NCBI GenBank assembly: GCA_031553615.1
Contig: JAVBLJ010000030.1
Location: 1-40,091 of the forward strand
Reading direction: 5' to 3'
DNA length: 40,091 nt
Origin: WQXF01 sp031553615
GTDB lineage: Bacteria; Bacillota; Clostridia; Christensenellales; Aristaeellaceae
Within the stretch, counting starts at the first letter, position 1, and every line of letters starts with the position of its first letter. Shown piece after piece: positions 1 through 5,693 of the stretch. The position numbers and the translations under genes were made by a program. Under the pieces are notes generated by a model, which did not search any database, was not told the origin of the DNA, and was given only the letters and a program-made list of their open reading frames with translations.

Positions 1-231
1 AGTGCCCGTCAAGCCATCGTCGGCGTAAATATCGACGATGTCGTATTGGCCGTCGAAATGGCTCTCCAGATACTCGGTGATGATCTTGCGCTGATTGGTG
101 ACGCTTCCGCTTTCGTCGCCGCCGTCCTCTCTGGAGAGCCGGATATAGACGGCGATTCTCCAGACCTTCTGACCGTCTTGCTTTGAGCCGACGCGTGCTG
201 CGTCCCCTTGCTGTTTCCTGATTCTGGCCAT
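1..231 (-). CDS. Serine recombinase, N-terminal part (runs off window start)
   Basis: The reading frame from the ATG at 231 gives 77 residues before the window ends. After a basic leader (MARIRKQQGD) it reads VWRIAVYIRLSREDG, then SVTNQRKIITEYL and DIYADDGLTGT. This is the start of a resolvase-type catalytic domain of the large serine recombinases found on phages and integrative elements. The nucleophile is the Ser of the YIRLSRED motif, near residue 34. An AAGGA ribosome binding site lies just upstream of the ATG. The zinc ribbon and coiled-coil parts lie outside the window. Next to it are an inverted-repeat element and a small protein typical of mobile DNA, so this is probably the edge of an integrated or decayed element. 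The family call is firm; whether the gene is intact cannot be judged. Confidence 0.85.
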   Translation of the reverse strand, partial: MARIRKQQGDAARVGSKQDGQKVWRIAVYIRLSREDGGDESGSVTNQRKIITEYLESHFDGQYDIVDIYADDGLTGT

Positions 232-311
232 TGTTCCTTCTTCCCCTCCATAATCGCAGTCGCATGATACCGTACAATTGCGACGATCGGAACCCCGAAA
301 AGGAGATTTAA

Positions 312-470
312 ACCAATTCCAATTAGGTTTTGCAAATAAGCCAGCGAAAGGTTTTTTCGTTCGGCTAGGAGTCCGAAGGAGGCGTAGCCAGCAGCTACGA
401 TGACCGAGGCACGACAACGCCGATCGGATAAAGATCCGCTGGATTGTGGCTAAACGTTGTTGGAATTGGT
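312..470. mobile_element. MITE-like element with terminal inverted repeats, copy 1
   Basis: A 159-bp non-coding element bounded by the perfect 11-bp inverted repeats ACCAATTCCAA (312-322) and TTGGAATTGGT (460-470). The first 139 bases recur in the same orientation at 39953-40091 with about five mismatches. Inside are three small hairpins: TTCGG/CCGAA near 360-377, CGTAGC/GCTACG near 383-400, and CGGAT/ATCCG near 425-438. No coding capacity is evident. The right terminus touches the stop codon of the small gene at 472-732. No clear target-site duplication could be assigned by eye. Confidence 0.75.
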
Positions 471-471
471 A

Positions 472-732
472 TTATGTATGATCTTTCAGAGACGTCAAAT
501 ACTGGGCGAGAACGTCCTTCAGAGGTTTTCCATCGGCGGCGAATTCGACTTTGACCGCGATTTCGCCAACGCGAAAGGCGTAGGGGTTTTTGATCTGCGT
601 AAGGAACTGTTGCATGCGTGTTTCGACCGGCGCGTCGGCGTCGATGCTGACCGAACGTATATCGACTAACGATTCCTTGTCCACCCTGGTGATGTCAACT
701 TGGCGCAGTGCGTCCAGTTGCTCCGCTTTCAT
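472..732 (-). CDS. Small mobile-element-associated protein (DUF6870-like)
   Basis: An 86-residue soluble protein starting at an ATG behind a GGAGGGAGG ribosome binding site. It reads MKAEQLDALRQVDI, then LVDIRSVSIDAD, QIKNPYAFRVGEIAVKVEF and a C-terminal LKDVLAQYLTSL. This pattern resembles a small Firmicutes family of unknown function (DUF6870, recalled from memory) that often accompanies serine recombinases. It lies between a recombinase gene and an inverted-repeat element, which fits that context. The stop codon TAA (474-472) lies right at the outer edge of the repeat element, so the last few codons may come from the junction. No catalytic motif is visible and the function is unknown. Confidence 0.65.
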   Translation of the reverse strand: MKAEQLDALRQVDITRVDKESLVDIRSVSIDADAPVETRMQQFLTQIKNPYAFRVGEIAVKVEFAADGKPLKDVLAQYLTSLKDHT

Positions 733-804
733 AGCAAACCCCTCCCTCCGAAAAGCATCCTGATTCCATGCCTATTCGGAGTCAGTAGGAAGGATTCGGC
801 AGGG

Positions 805-987
805 TCAAGCTGTTACGGGATATGGACAACCAGAAATTTTCGTGAGCTTGTACGAGTTAATGAGGAGCGTATCCGTAATCTCAGCCGCATTGACCTCTGT
901 TGAAGCAGCGTTATCACTAACATAATCGCGAAGAGCAATCAGCTGAAGCGTCAGAGTGGTCAGGCGCTGTTGACCATCGATGATCAT
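805..987 (-). pseudogene. Remnant of a DUF262 (GmrSD-like) protein
   Basis: On the minus strand the stretch MIIDGQQRLTTLTLQLIALR is the signature of DUF262 proteins, which are ParB/Srx-like nuclease-type domains found in GmrSD restriction systems. About 55 residues of the family remain (through LLINSYKLTKISG). The frame then runs into unrelated residues and a stop. The residues upstream in the same frame do not resemble the normal N-terminus and there is no good start. The full proteins are hundreds of residues long, so this is a broken fragment. Confidence 0.7.
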
Positions 988-1105
988 TGCCGCGTGCCGA
1001 CACACAGCGCGATCGCGGTAAGCTGCTGGGGCGACGCCTATCGTCGCAGGCATATCCTGTACAAAAGAACTATGACGGCCATTTGTTTCATTTTGCCGCA
1101 TTGGG

Positions 1106-1134
1106 TTGCACCCTTCCCACAAACCCTATATAAT
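1106..1134 (+). promoter_or_regulatory. Sigma-A-like promoter for the SatP-family gene
   Basis: TTGCAC (1106-1111), a 17-bp spacer and a perfect TATAAT (1129-1134). The predicted start of transcription is about 35 bases before the TTG start codon at 1176. Confidence 0.6.
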
Positions 1135-1175
1135 AAATCCGCTTCGCAATAAAATCACAAAGGAGGACTTCCCCC

Positions 1176-1739
1176 TTGAGCAACTCACAATCCTCTTCCC
1201 CCGTGGCCAATCCCGCCCCCCTGGGTCTGCTGGGCTTCGGCATGACCACCGTGCTGCTGAACCTGCACAACGCCGGACTGGTGCCGCTGAGCGCGGTCAT
1301 CGTGGCAATGGGCTTTGCGCTGGGCGGCGCGGCGCAGATCGTGGCAGGCATCATGGAATTCCGCGCGGGCAACACCTTCGGTGCCACGGCCTTCACGGCA
1401 TACGGCTTTTTCTGGTGGTCGCTGGTGGCGATCTGGGCGAATCCGGTGTCCGGCATGGCGGCTGCGGACAAGGTTTCCATGGGCTACTACCTGCTGATTT
1501 GGGGCGTATTCACGCTGTTTATGTCCATCGGCACGCTCAAGGGCAACCGCGCCACCCAAATCGTGTTCTTTTCGCTGACGTTGCTGTTCCTGCTGCTGGC
1601 GCTGGGCGATTTTACGGGCATGGGCGGCATCACCGTAGCGGCGGGCATCGTGGGCATTTTCTGCGGATTGTCGGCGATTTACAACGCCATGGCGCAGGTG
1701 CTCAACGCGCAGTTTGGCAAGACCGTGATGCCTCTGTAA
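1176..1739 (+). CDS. satP: Acetate/succinate transporter, GPR1/FUN34/YaaH (SatP) family
   Basis: A 187-residue integral membrane protein with about six hydrophobic helices. It carries the family signature NPAPLGLLGFGMTT near the N-terminus (residues 12-25), and the second half has the typical GMGGITVAAGIVGI segment. Family members carry acetate and related short-chain carboxylates across the membrane, by proton symport or as anion channels. The start is a TTG at 1176, chosen because a strong AGGAGG (1161-1166) lies 9 bases upstream and no ATG fits. The gene stands alone, with its own promoter and a strong hairpin terminator after it. Length is normal for bacterial SatP. The substrate is inferred from the family only. 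Confidence 0.88.
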   Translation: MSNSQSSSPVANPAPLGLLGFGMTTVLLNLHNAGLVPLSAVIVAMGFALGGAAQIVAGIMEFRAGNTFGATAFTAYGFFWWSLVAIWANPVSGMAAADKVSMGYYLLIWGVFTLFMSIGTLKGNRATQIVFFSLTLLFLLLALGDFTGMGGITVAAGIVGIFCGLSAIYNAMAQVLNAQFGKTVMPL

Positions 1740-1789
1740 ATTTGAACTCCCGCATAGCCCCAAATCCAGCAAACCCCAAATCCAAAGCA

Positions 1790-1823
1790 AAAACCCGGCC
1801 TCCGCAAAGGAAAGCCGGGTTTT
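1790..1823. terminator. Rho-independent terminator between convergent genes
   Basis: A perfect 10-bp stem, AAAACCCGGC (1790-1799) and GCCGGGTTTT (1814-1823), with a 14-base loop. A/T runs on both sides suggest it works in both directions, ending the SatP-family gene (+) and the nucleotidyltransferase gene (-). Confidence 0.85.
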
Positions 1824-1857
1824 GTGTTGCTTTCGATTGGCCTGCGGGCCAATACGC

Positions 1858-2649
1858 CTACAGGTTGTCGATGTACTCCTCCTGCCGCATCCACACCGTT
1901 TCCGCATCGCGCACAAAATGCGAAGTCCAGCTGTATTCCTGCCCGCCGCTCCAGTCGCGATACCCTTTGACCAGGTCGAAGAGCCCATCGAGGTTCTCCG
2001 CGGTCTTGGCTTGCAGCACGCGGTCGATGGCGGCCATGAGCCCCTCAGGCTTGTTTGGCACAGCCTCCAGCACGCGCAGGAACCACTTGTACGAGGGGAA
2101 GAACACGCGGTTATCCAACAGCACCAGCCGCCCCGCAAACAGGATCATCTTGGCCGCGCTCGTTTCCTGCAGGTAGCGGTTCTGCCTGCGGATGCCCTCC
2201 TCGCAGTACCACTTCCAGCCCTCCATTTGGGAAAGAAAGCGCACGGCGCGCTCCTGTGCCCCGGCCTCGTCGTATACGGCAAGCGCGCTCTGCAGCTGGG
2301 CCACTTGGCCGGTGCGGTCGAAGAGGATGCGCGCATCGTGCAGCGCGAAGCGGGTGGGCTCGTTGCCGCGCTCGGCCACGTCGCGCAGGATGCCGAGGGT
2401 GATGAACTTGCCATCGAAGTATCCGTCCGGGTAGAATTGCGAAGCGTCCTCGTAGTAGGTGATGCGCTGCATCTCGGCCTGCCGGGCGTATCGCTCGTCG
2501 GTGACGACGATGTTGATATCCACATCGGAGTGCTCATCGTTGAAGCCGTGGGCTATGGAGCCGGAGAGCAGCAGAGCGAGCACCTGCTCCTCCTTTTGGA
2601 ATTTCTCCGCAATATATTCGATGGCCTTCTGCTGGTGCGGGTAGATCAT
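1858..2649 (-). CDS. Nucleotidyltransferase-domain protein
   Basis: A 263-residue protein beginning MIYPHQQKAIEYIAEKF. The ATG at 2649 follows GGAGGTG by about 6 bases. Residues 29-46 read LSGSIAHGFNDEHSDVDI, the GS...DxD motif of the polymerase-beta-type nucleotidyltransferase fold, whose two Asp bind metal. A third acidic position may be in DGKFITL. The C-terminal half is helical (YKWFLRVLEAVPNKPE) and resembles aminoglycoside-nucleotidyltransferase-like or DUF4037 proteins. It would transfer a nucleotide to a small molecule, but the substrate cannot be read from the sequence. It lies 91 bases downstream of the TipA-like regulator on the same strand and is probably controlled by it. A role in drug modification is a plausible inference, not shown. 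Confidence 0.8.
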   Translation of the reverse strand: MIYPHQQKAIEYIAEKFQKEEQVLALLLSGSIAHGFNDEHSDVDINIVVTDERYARQAEMQRITYYEDASQFYPDGYFDGKFITLGILRDVAERGNEPTRFALHDARILFDRTGQVAQLQSALAVYDEAGAQERAVRFLSQMEGWKWYCEEGIRRQNRYLQETSAAKMILFAGRLVLLDNRVFFPSYKWFLRVLEAVPNKPEGLMAAIDRVLQAKTAENLDGLFDLVKGYRDWSGGQEYSWTSHFVRDAETVWMRQEEYIDNL

Positions 2650-2740
2650 CGGGGCACCTCCGTCGCTTGATTCCCCCAGTATACAAGGTCTCATGCGAAA
2701 AGGGAACCCCCGGCAACGCCCGCCGCCACTCCAGGCCCCG

Positions 2741-3496
2741 CTACTCCAGATAATAGCGCTCGATCGCATCGCGCAGAAATTCGGCCGCGCCGGGGCGGAG
2801 CGCGTTGTAGTGCGCCGCGAAGCGCTCGTCATCTACATACATCTGGCCCAGGCCGACGTGCATCTCGGGGGTGTAATCGCCCCAGCACTGCAGCCAATCA
2901 TGGTGAAGCTTTACCGCATTGCGCGCCACTTCGCTGCCGGAATCGCCCGTGTCCATGGCCGCCAACAGCGCGGCGTTGGCGCTTTCGGCCAGGGCCTGCG
3001 TGGCCTCATACTTCTCCTGGGACATGTTGCGCAAGCGCTGATTGGACGCGTCGGCGGCGGCATCGCCGTAGCGCTCGCGCACTTCCTTGCCGTACTTGGC
3101 CTCGTTTTCGGCAATCATCTTTTCGCGAAAGCCATCAAAGCGTTCAGAATCCTTCATAGGGGTACCTCCTTCTATGTGGGCAATGGTGTTGTTGAGGTTG
3201 GCGATCAGCGCATCGAGCTGGGTGCGGCGGTCGTTCAGCGCCTGCCGGTGGGCGCGCAGTGCGGCCAATGCGTCGAATCCCGGCACGGCAATCAGCGCGC
3301 GAATGTCCTCCAGCGGCACCTCCAGCGCGCGGTAGAAAAGAATCTGCTGGAGCAGGGCCACCTCCGCCGCGCCGTAGATGCGGTAGCCCGAGCTGGATAC
3401 CCGCGCGGGCCGCAACAGGCCGATTTGGTCGTAGTGCCGCAGGGTTCGCGGGCTGACCCCCGCCAGCTGCGCCAGCTTTTGCACCGTGTACTCCAT
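2741..3496 (-). CDS. MerR-family regulator with TipAS drug-binding domain
   Basis: A 251-residue protein. Residues 1-70 are a MerR winged helix (YTVQKLAQLAGVSPRTLRHY, then GLLRPARVSSSGYRIY), followed by a dimerising helix to about residue 110. Residues 114-251 are a TipAS-type domain (FREKMIAENEAKYG, KLHHDWLQCWGDYTPEMH), the all-helical domain that binds thiopeptides and other drugs in TipA-like activators. The start at 3496 follows GAGGTG by 6 bases. A second strong ribosome binding site lies inside the gene before Met114, so the ligand domain alone may also be made. The gene is divergent from a VOC gene and upstream of a nucleotidyltransferase gene. Its promoter has the 19-bp spacer typical of MerR-controlled promoters. 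The ligand is unknown. Confidence 0.9.
   Translation of the reverse strand: MEYTVQKLAQLAGVSPRTLRHYDQIGLLRPARVSSSGYRIYGAAEVALLQQILFYRALEVPLEDIRALIAVPGFDALAALRAHRQALNDRRTQLDALIANLNNTIAHIEGGTPMKDSERFDGFREKMIAENEAKYGKEVRERYGDAAADASNQRLRNMSQEKYEATQALAESANAALLAAMDTGDSGSEVARNAVKLHHDWLQCWGDYTPEMHVGLGQMYVDDERFAAHYNALRPGAAEFLRDAIERYYLE
3157..3171 (-). promoter_or_regulatory. Internal ribosome binding site and second start in the TipA-like gene
   Basis: On the minus strand AAGGAGG (3171-3165) lies 7 bases before an in-frame ATG (3157-3155), codon 114, exactly at the junction between the DNA-binding and TipAS domains. It is a better match to the anti-Shine-Dalgarno sequence than the site before the full-length start. 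It would allow a free ligand-binding domain of about 138 residues, as is known for Streptomyces TipAL/TipAS. Confidence 0.65.
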
Positions 3497-3542
3497 TTTT
3501 TCACCTCGCAGTTTGGGTCTCTCCCATTCGCCTCTCAAGAAG

Positions 3543-3573
3543 ATGATAAACCTTTACGTTACGTACATGTCAA
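3543..3573 (-). promoter_or_regulatory. MerR-type promoter with operator palindrome
   Basis: On the minus strand TTGACA (3573-3568) and TATCAT (3548-3543) are separated by 19 bp. The spacer carries the dyad TACGT-A-ACGTA (3565-3555). Overlong spacers with a central dyad are the hallmark of promoters activated by MerR proteins. Transcription would begin about 40 bases before the regulator's start codon, which suggests autoregulation. Confidence 0.7.
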
Positions 3574-3629
3574 GCCCTTTTCAATCTTTTTTTGCACTTT
3601 GCTTTTGCCTTTTGCACCTTTCTCCGCAC

Positions 3630-3659
3630 TTGCGGCGCGGTGCGCCCGCATTGTATACT
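3630..3659 (+). promoter_or_regulatory. Possible promoter for the VOC-hydrolase pair
   Basis: TTGCGG (3630-3635), an 18-bp spacer and TATACT (3654-3659), about 40 bases before the VOC start codon. The -35 match is weak. Confidence 0.4.
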
Positions 3660-3700
3660 AAAGAAAACATGCACAAAAATGCTCACAGGAGGAAGCACCC

Positions 3701-4087
3701 ATGGAACTGAACATCATCGGGCTCGCTCACATCGGCATCAAGGTGCGGGATATGGAAAAATCCCTGGCGTTCTATCGCGATCTGCTTGGCTTCACCCTCA
3801 CCGACGAGGTGCGCCTCGATAACGGCACCCTTCTGGCTTTCCTGAACGCCGGCGATTGCAAAATCGAGCTCATCCAGTCCGCTCAGCCCGTAGAGCGGAG
3901 TACCGGCATGATCGAGCACATCGCGGTGACGGTGCACGGCATCGATGCGCTGGTGGCTGGCCTACAGGGCAAGGTAAAGTTCGAGGGCCCCGTGATGACC
4001 ATGCCCAACCTGCTCGGCGGCGTGAAAAACGTGTTCTTTAGCGGCCCAGATGGCGAAGGCATCGAGTTTTTCGAGTACCTGACCTGA
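3701..4087 (+). CDS. VOC (glyoxalase/bleomycin-resistance fold) protein
   Basis: A 128-residue protein with the two beta-alpha-beta-beta-beta modules of the vicinal oxygen chelate fold. The four expected metal ligands are visible: His10 (LAHIGIKV), Glu56 (KIELIQ), His73 (IEHIAVTV) and Glu122 (IEFFEYL). This H-E-H-E set matches glyoxalase I and methylmalonyl-CoA-epimerase-like enzymes more than the metal-free drug-binding members. An AGGAGG lies 9 bases before the ATG. It is divergent from the TipA-like regulator and 47 bases upstream of a hydrolase gene, probably in one transcript. The substrate is unknown; a detoxification role fits the fold and context but is inferred. Confidence 0.85.
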   Translation: MELNIIGLAHIGIKVRDMEKSLAFYRDLLGFTLTDEVRLDNGTLLAFLNAGDCKIELIQSAQPVERSTGMIEHIAVTVHGIDALVAGLQGKVKFEGPVMTMPNLLGGVKNVFFSGPDGEGIEFFEYLT

Positions 4088-4134
4088 TTCAAAAGCCGAT
4101 TCAAAAGATTAGCGAAAAACGCGAGGTGAACCGC

Positions 4135-5097
4135 GTGAAAAAAGCGTTTCGATTCCTGATGAAGCTGGTGGGCTTCCTTCTTTGCATCGTCATCATCGTG
4201 CTGGCCGGAAGCACGGTCTACCACCACGCGATGCTGGACCTGGAGGCCGACAAGATCGCGCCCCCCGACACCCTGGTGGAGGTAAACGGCCACCGCCTGC
4301 ACGTGTATGCCGAAGGCGAGAAGTCGGCCAGCCCCACCTTCGTGTTCATGGCCGGAGCGGCCACCATCGCCCCGATGTACGATTTCAAGAGCCTTTACGC
4401 AAAGCTTTCGCCCACGGATCGCATCGTGGTGATCGAAAGGCTGGGCTATGGTTACTCCGATATCGCCGATTCGCTGCGCGACGTGGATACAGTGCTCACC
4501 GAAACCCGGGAAGCGCTGGAGCTGGCAGGCGAGCGCGCCCCCTACATCCTGGTTCCGCACTCCATGGCGGGCATCGAGGCCCTTTACTGGGCGCAAAAGT
4601 TCCCGCAAGAGATCCAGGGCATCATCGGGCTGGACATGGCCGTGCCGGAAAGCTACATGGCCCTCGATTCCGCGCAGATGAAATGGCAGAGCCGCATCGG
4701 GCAGGCGGCATCCTGGCTGGGGGTGCACCGGCTGCTGGGCGCGCTATACCCGCTCAGCACCGAAGCCCTGACCGAGGCCGAGAAGGAGCAGCAGCGCCTT
4801 CTCCTCTACCGCAACGCGCTCAACGCGGCATACGGTGCCGAAGGCGAAGCCATACGCGGCAACGCCAGCCGAGTCTCCTCGCAAAGCCTGCCCAGCATCC
4901 CCATCCTGCAGTTCGTCTCCGACGGCGAAGGCCTAACCGAAAACTGGATATACCATCAAGAACGGTTCGCCCAAGCGGCGAAGAGCCAGCTATTCTATCT
5001 CACCTGCGGGCACTACGTGCACCACACCGAATCCGCCCTGATCGCCCAAAAAGCCAAAGAGTTCGCAGACGGGCTAACGCCCGAACGCAAACGCTGA
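4135..5097 (+). CDS. Membrane-anchored alpha/beta hydrolase
   Basis: A 320-residue protein with an N-terminal basic stretch and one membrane helix (about residues 9-28, LVGFLLCIVIIVLAG), then an alpha/beta hydrolase domain placed outside the cytoplasmic membrane. The nucleophile Ser sits in the elbow VPHSMAGIEALYW, and a late His is in CGHYVHHTESALIA. The start is taken as the GTG at 4135, because an upstream in-frame GTG at 4126 overlaps the GAGGTG ribosome binding site itself. The last codons (PERKR, stop) lie inside a structured repeat, and the stop codon forms a hairpin loop, so the original C-terminus may have been replaced. The substrate is unknown (ester, lipid or peptide). Confidence 0.82.
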   Translation: MKKAFRFLMKLVGFLLCIVIIVLAGSTVYHHAMLDLEADKIAPPDTLVEVNGHRLHVYAEGEKSASPTFVFMAGAATIAPMYDFKSLYAKLSPTDRIVVIERLGYGYSDIADSLRDVDTVLTETREALELAGERAPYILVPHSMAGIEALYWAQKFPQEIQGIIGLDMAVPESYMALDSAQMKWQSRIGQAASWLGVHRLLGALYPLSTEALTEAEKEQQRLLLYRNALNAAYGAEGEAIRGNASRVSSQSLPSIPILQFVSDGEGLTENWIYHQERFAQAAKSQLFYLTCGHYVHHTESALIAQKAKEFADGLTPERKR

Positions 5098-5145
5098 GGC
5101 GTTCGCGTTCGATGGAAGGGAGCGCGCTGAGGCGCGACCGAGAGG
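5079..5145 (+). repeat. UGAG-hairpin repeat, copy D (at hydrolase 3' end)
   Basis: Hairpin 1 is CGAACGCAAACGC (5082-5094), loop TGAG (5095-5098) and GCGTTCGCGTTCG (5099-5111), a 13-bp stem with one mismatch. Hairpin 2 is CGCGC-TGAG-GCGCG (5123-5136). Its reverse complement matches the 3' part of the copy at 5468-5692. The stop codon of the hydrolase gene is the TGA of loop 1. Only the first two hairpins of the longer element are recognisable here. Confidence 0.75.
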
Positions 5146-5228
5146 AATCCAAAGAAGGGAGATCACCACAGTGGTGGAGGGATTCCCTCCGGCTCATTGA
5201 TAATACCCTAGTTTCGTCCTCGATATGA

Positions 5229-5260
5229 AAAGACCTCTCGGCAAATGCCGGGAGGTCTTT
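5229..5260. terminator. Strong bidirectional hairpin terminator
   Basis: AAAGACCTCTCGGC (5229-5242) pairs with GCCGGGAGGTCTTT (5247-5260) around an AAAT loop; the only non-Watson-Crick pair is one T-G. T-rich tails occur in both directions. It would end the VOC-hydrolase transcript and any read-through from the giant adhesin gene on the other strand. Confidence 0.85.
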
Positions 5261-5467
5261 CGTGTGGCAAGGGGGTATTTCGCCCTCACGGGCGACCTAA
5301 GGGCTTTCCGATCTCCTCAATTCGCGATTGTCGCAGCCCTTGGCTGCTCTGTCGCTCATTGGCCCGCCGTTTCGGCTTTTCGCCCACTGAGCGGCCTCAA
5401 CTCTGGCCCCTTAGGGATCCTTCGGGGGGCCCCGCGCAACCCGCGGCGAGCGAAGCAAGCCGCCCCA
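5261..5467. other. Intergenic DNA with a short shared hairpin
   Basis: No gene is supported here. Bases 5278-5296 (tttcgccctcacgggcgac) contain the hairpin CGCCC-TCAC-GGGCG and recur in reverse complement at 33097-33115, after mnmG. The rest is GC-rich and of low coding quality; the frames that stay open look like artefacts of base composition. Confidence 0.5.
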
Positions 5468-5692
5468 GGGGAGCTCGAGGGGCCGCAGCCCCTCGACCCC
5501 ATTCGTATCGCACGGCTTTGCCGGGCGGGCGGGGAGTTTTCCGTAGACGAGGGGCCCGCAGGCCCGTAGCCCGTAGGGCCGAGCGGAGGAAAACATTCCC
5601 CCTTCCCCGACCAACGGGAGGCCGCGCCTCAGCGCGCACCCCTCCTATCGAACGCGAACGCCTCAGCGTTTGTGTTCGGGCGCGAAGCGCCG
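5468..5692 (-). repeat. Structured repeat, copy A (at adhesin 3' end)
   Basis: About 225 bases nearly identical to 21073-21297. Read on the minus strand, directly after the adhesin stop codon, it holds a TGAG-loop hairpin (5678-5649, 13-bp stem with two mismatches), a second CGCGC-TGAG-GCGCG hairpin, a TCCC/GGGA hairpin, a GTTTTCC/GGAAAAC closing pair around GGGCC-rich arms, and a perfect CGAGGGGC/GCCCCTCG hairpin (5495-5476) with a TGCG loop. The open frames inside it (for example RPPVGRG...) are probably not real proteins. Confidence 0.85.
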
Positions 5693-5693
5693 G

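Noticed and set aside
9..335. A 108-codon frame opposite to and overlapping the recombinase start, with a hydrophobic N-terminus
   Set aside because: It starts inside the inverted-repeat element and overlaps the clearly homologous recombinase frame on the same strand.
5225..5640. Several open frames inside repeat copy A, and matching ones at 20874-21243
   Set aside because: The same odd protein strings appear wherever the repeat occurs and the structure of the nucleic acid explains the conservation; no initiation signals.
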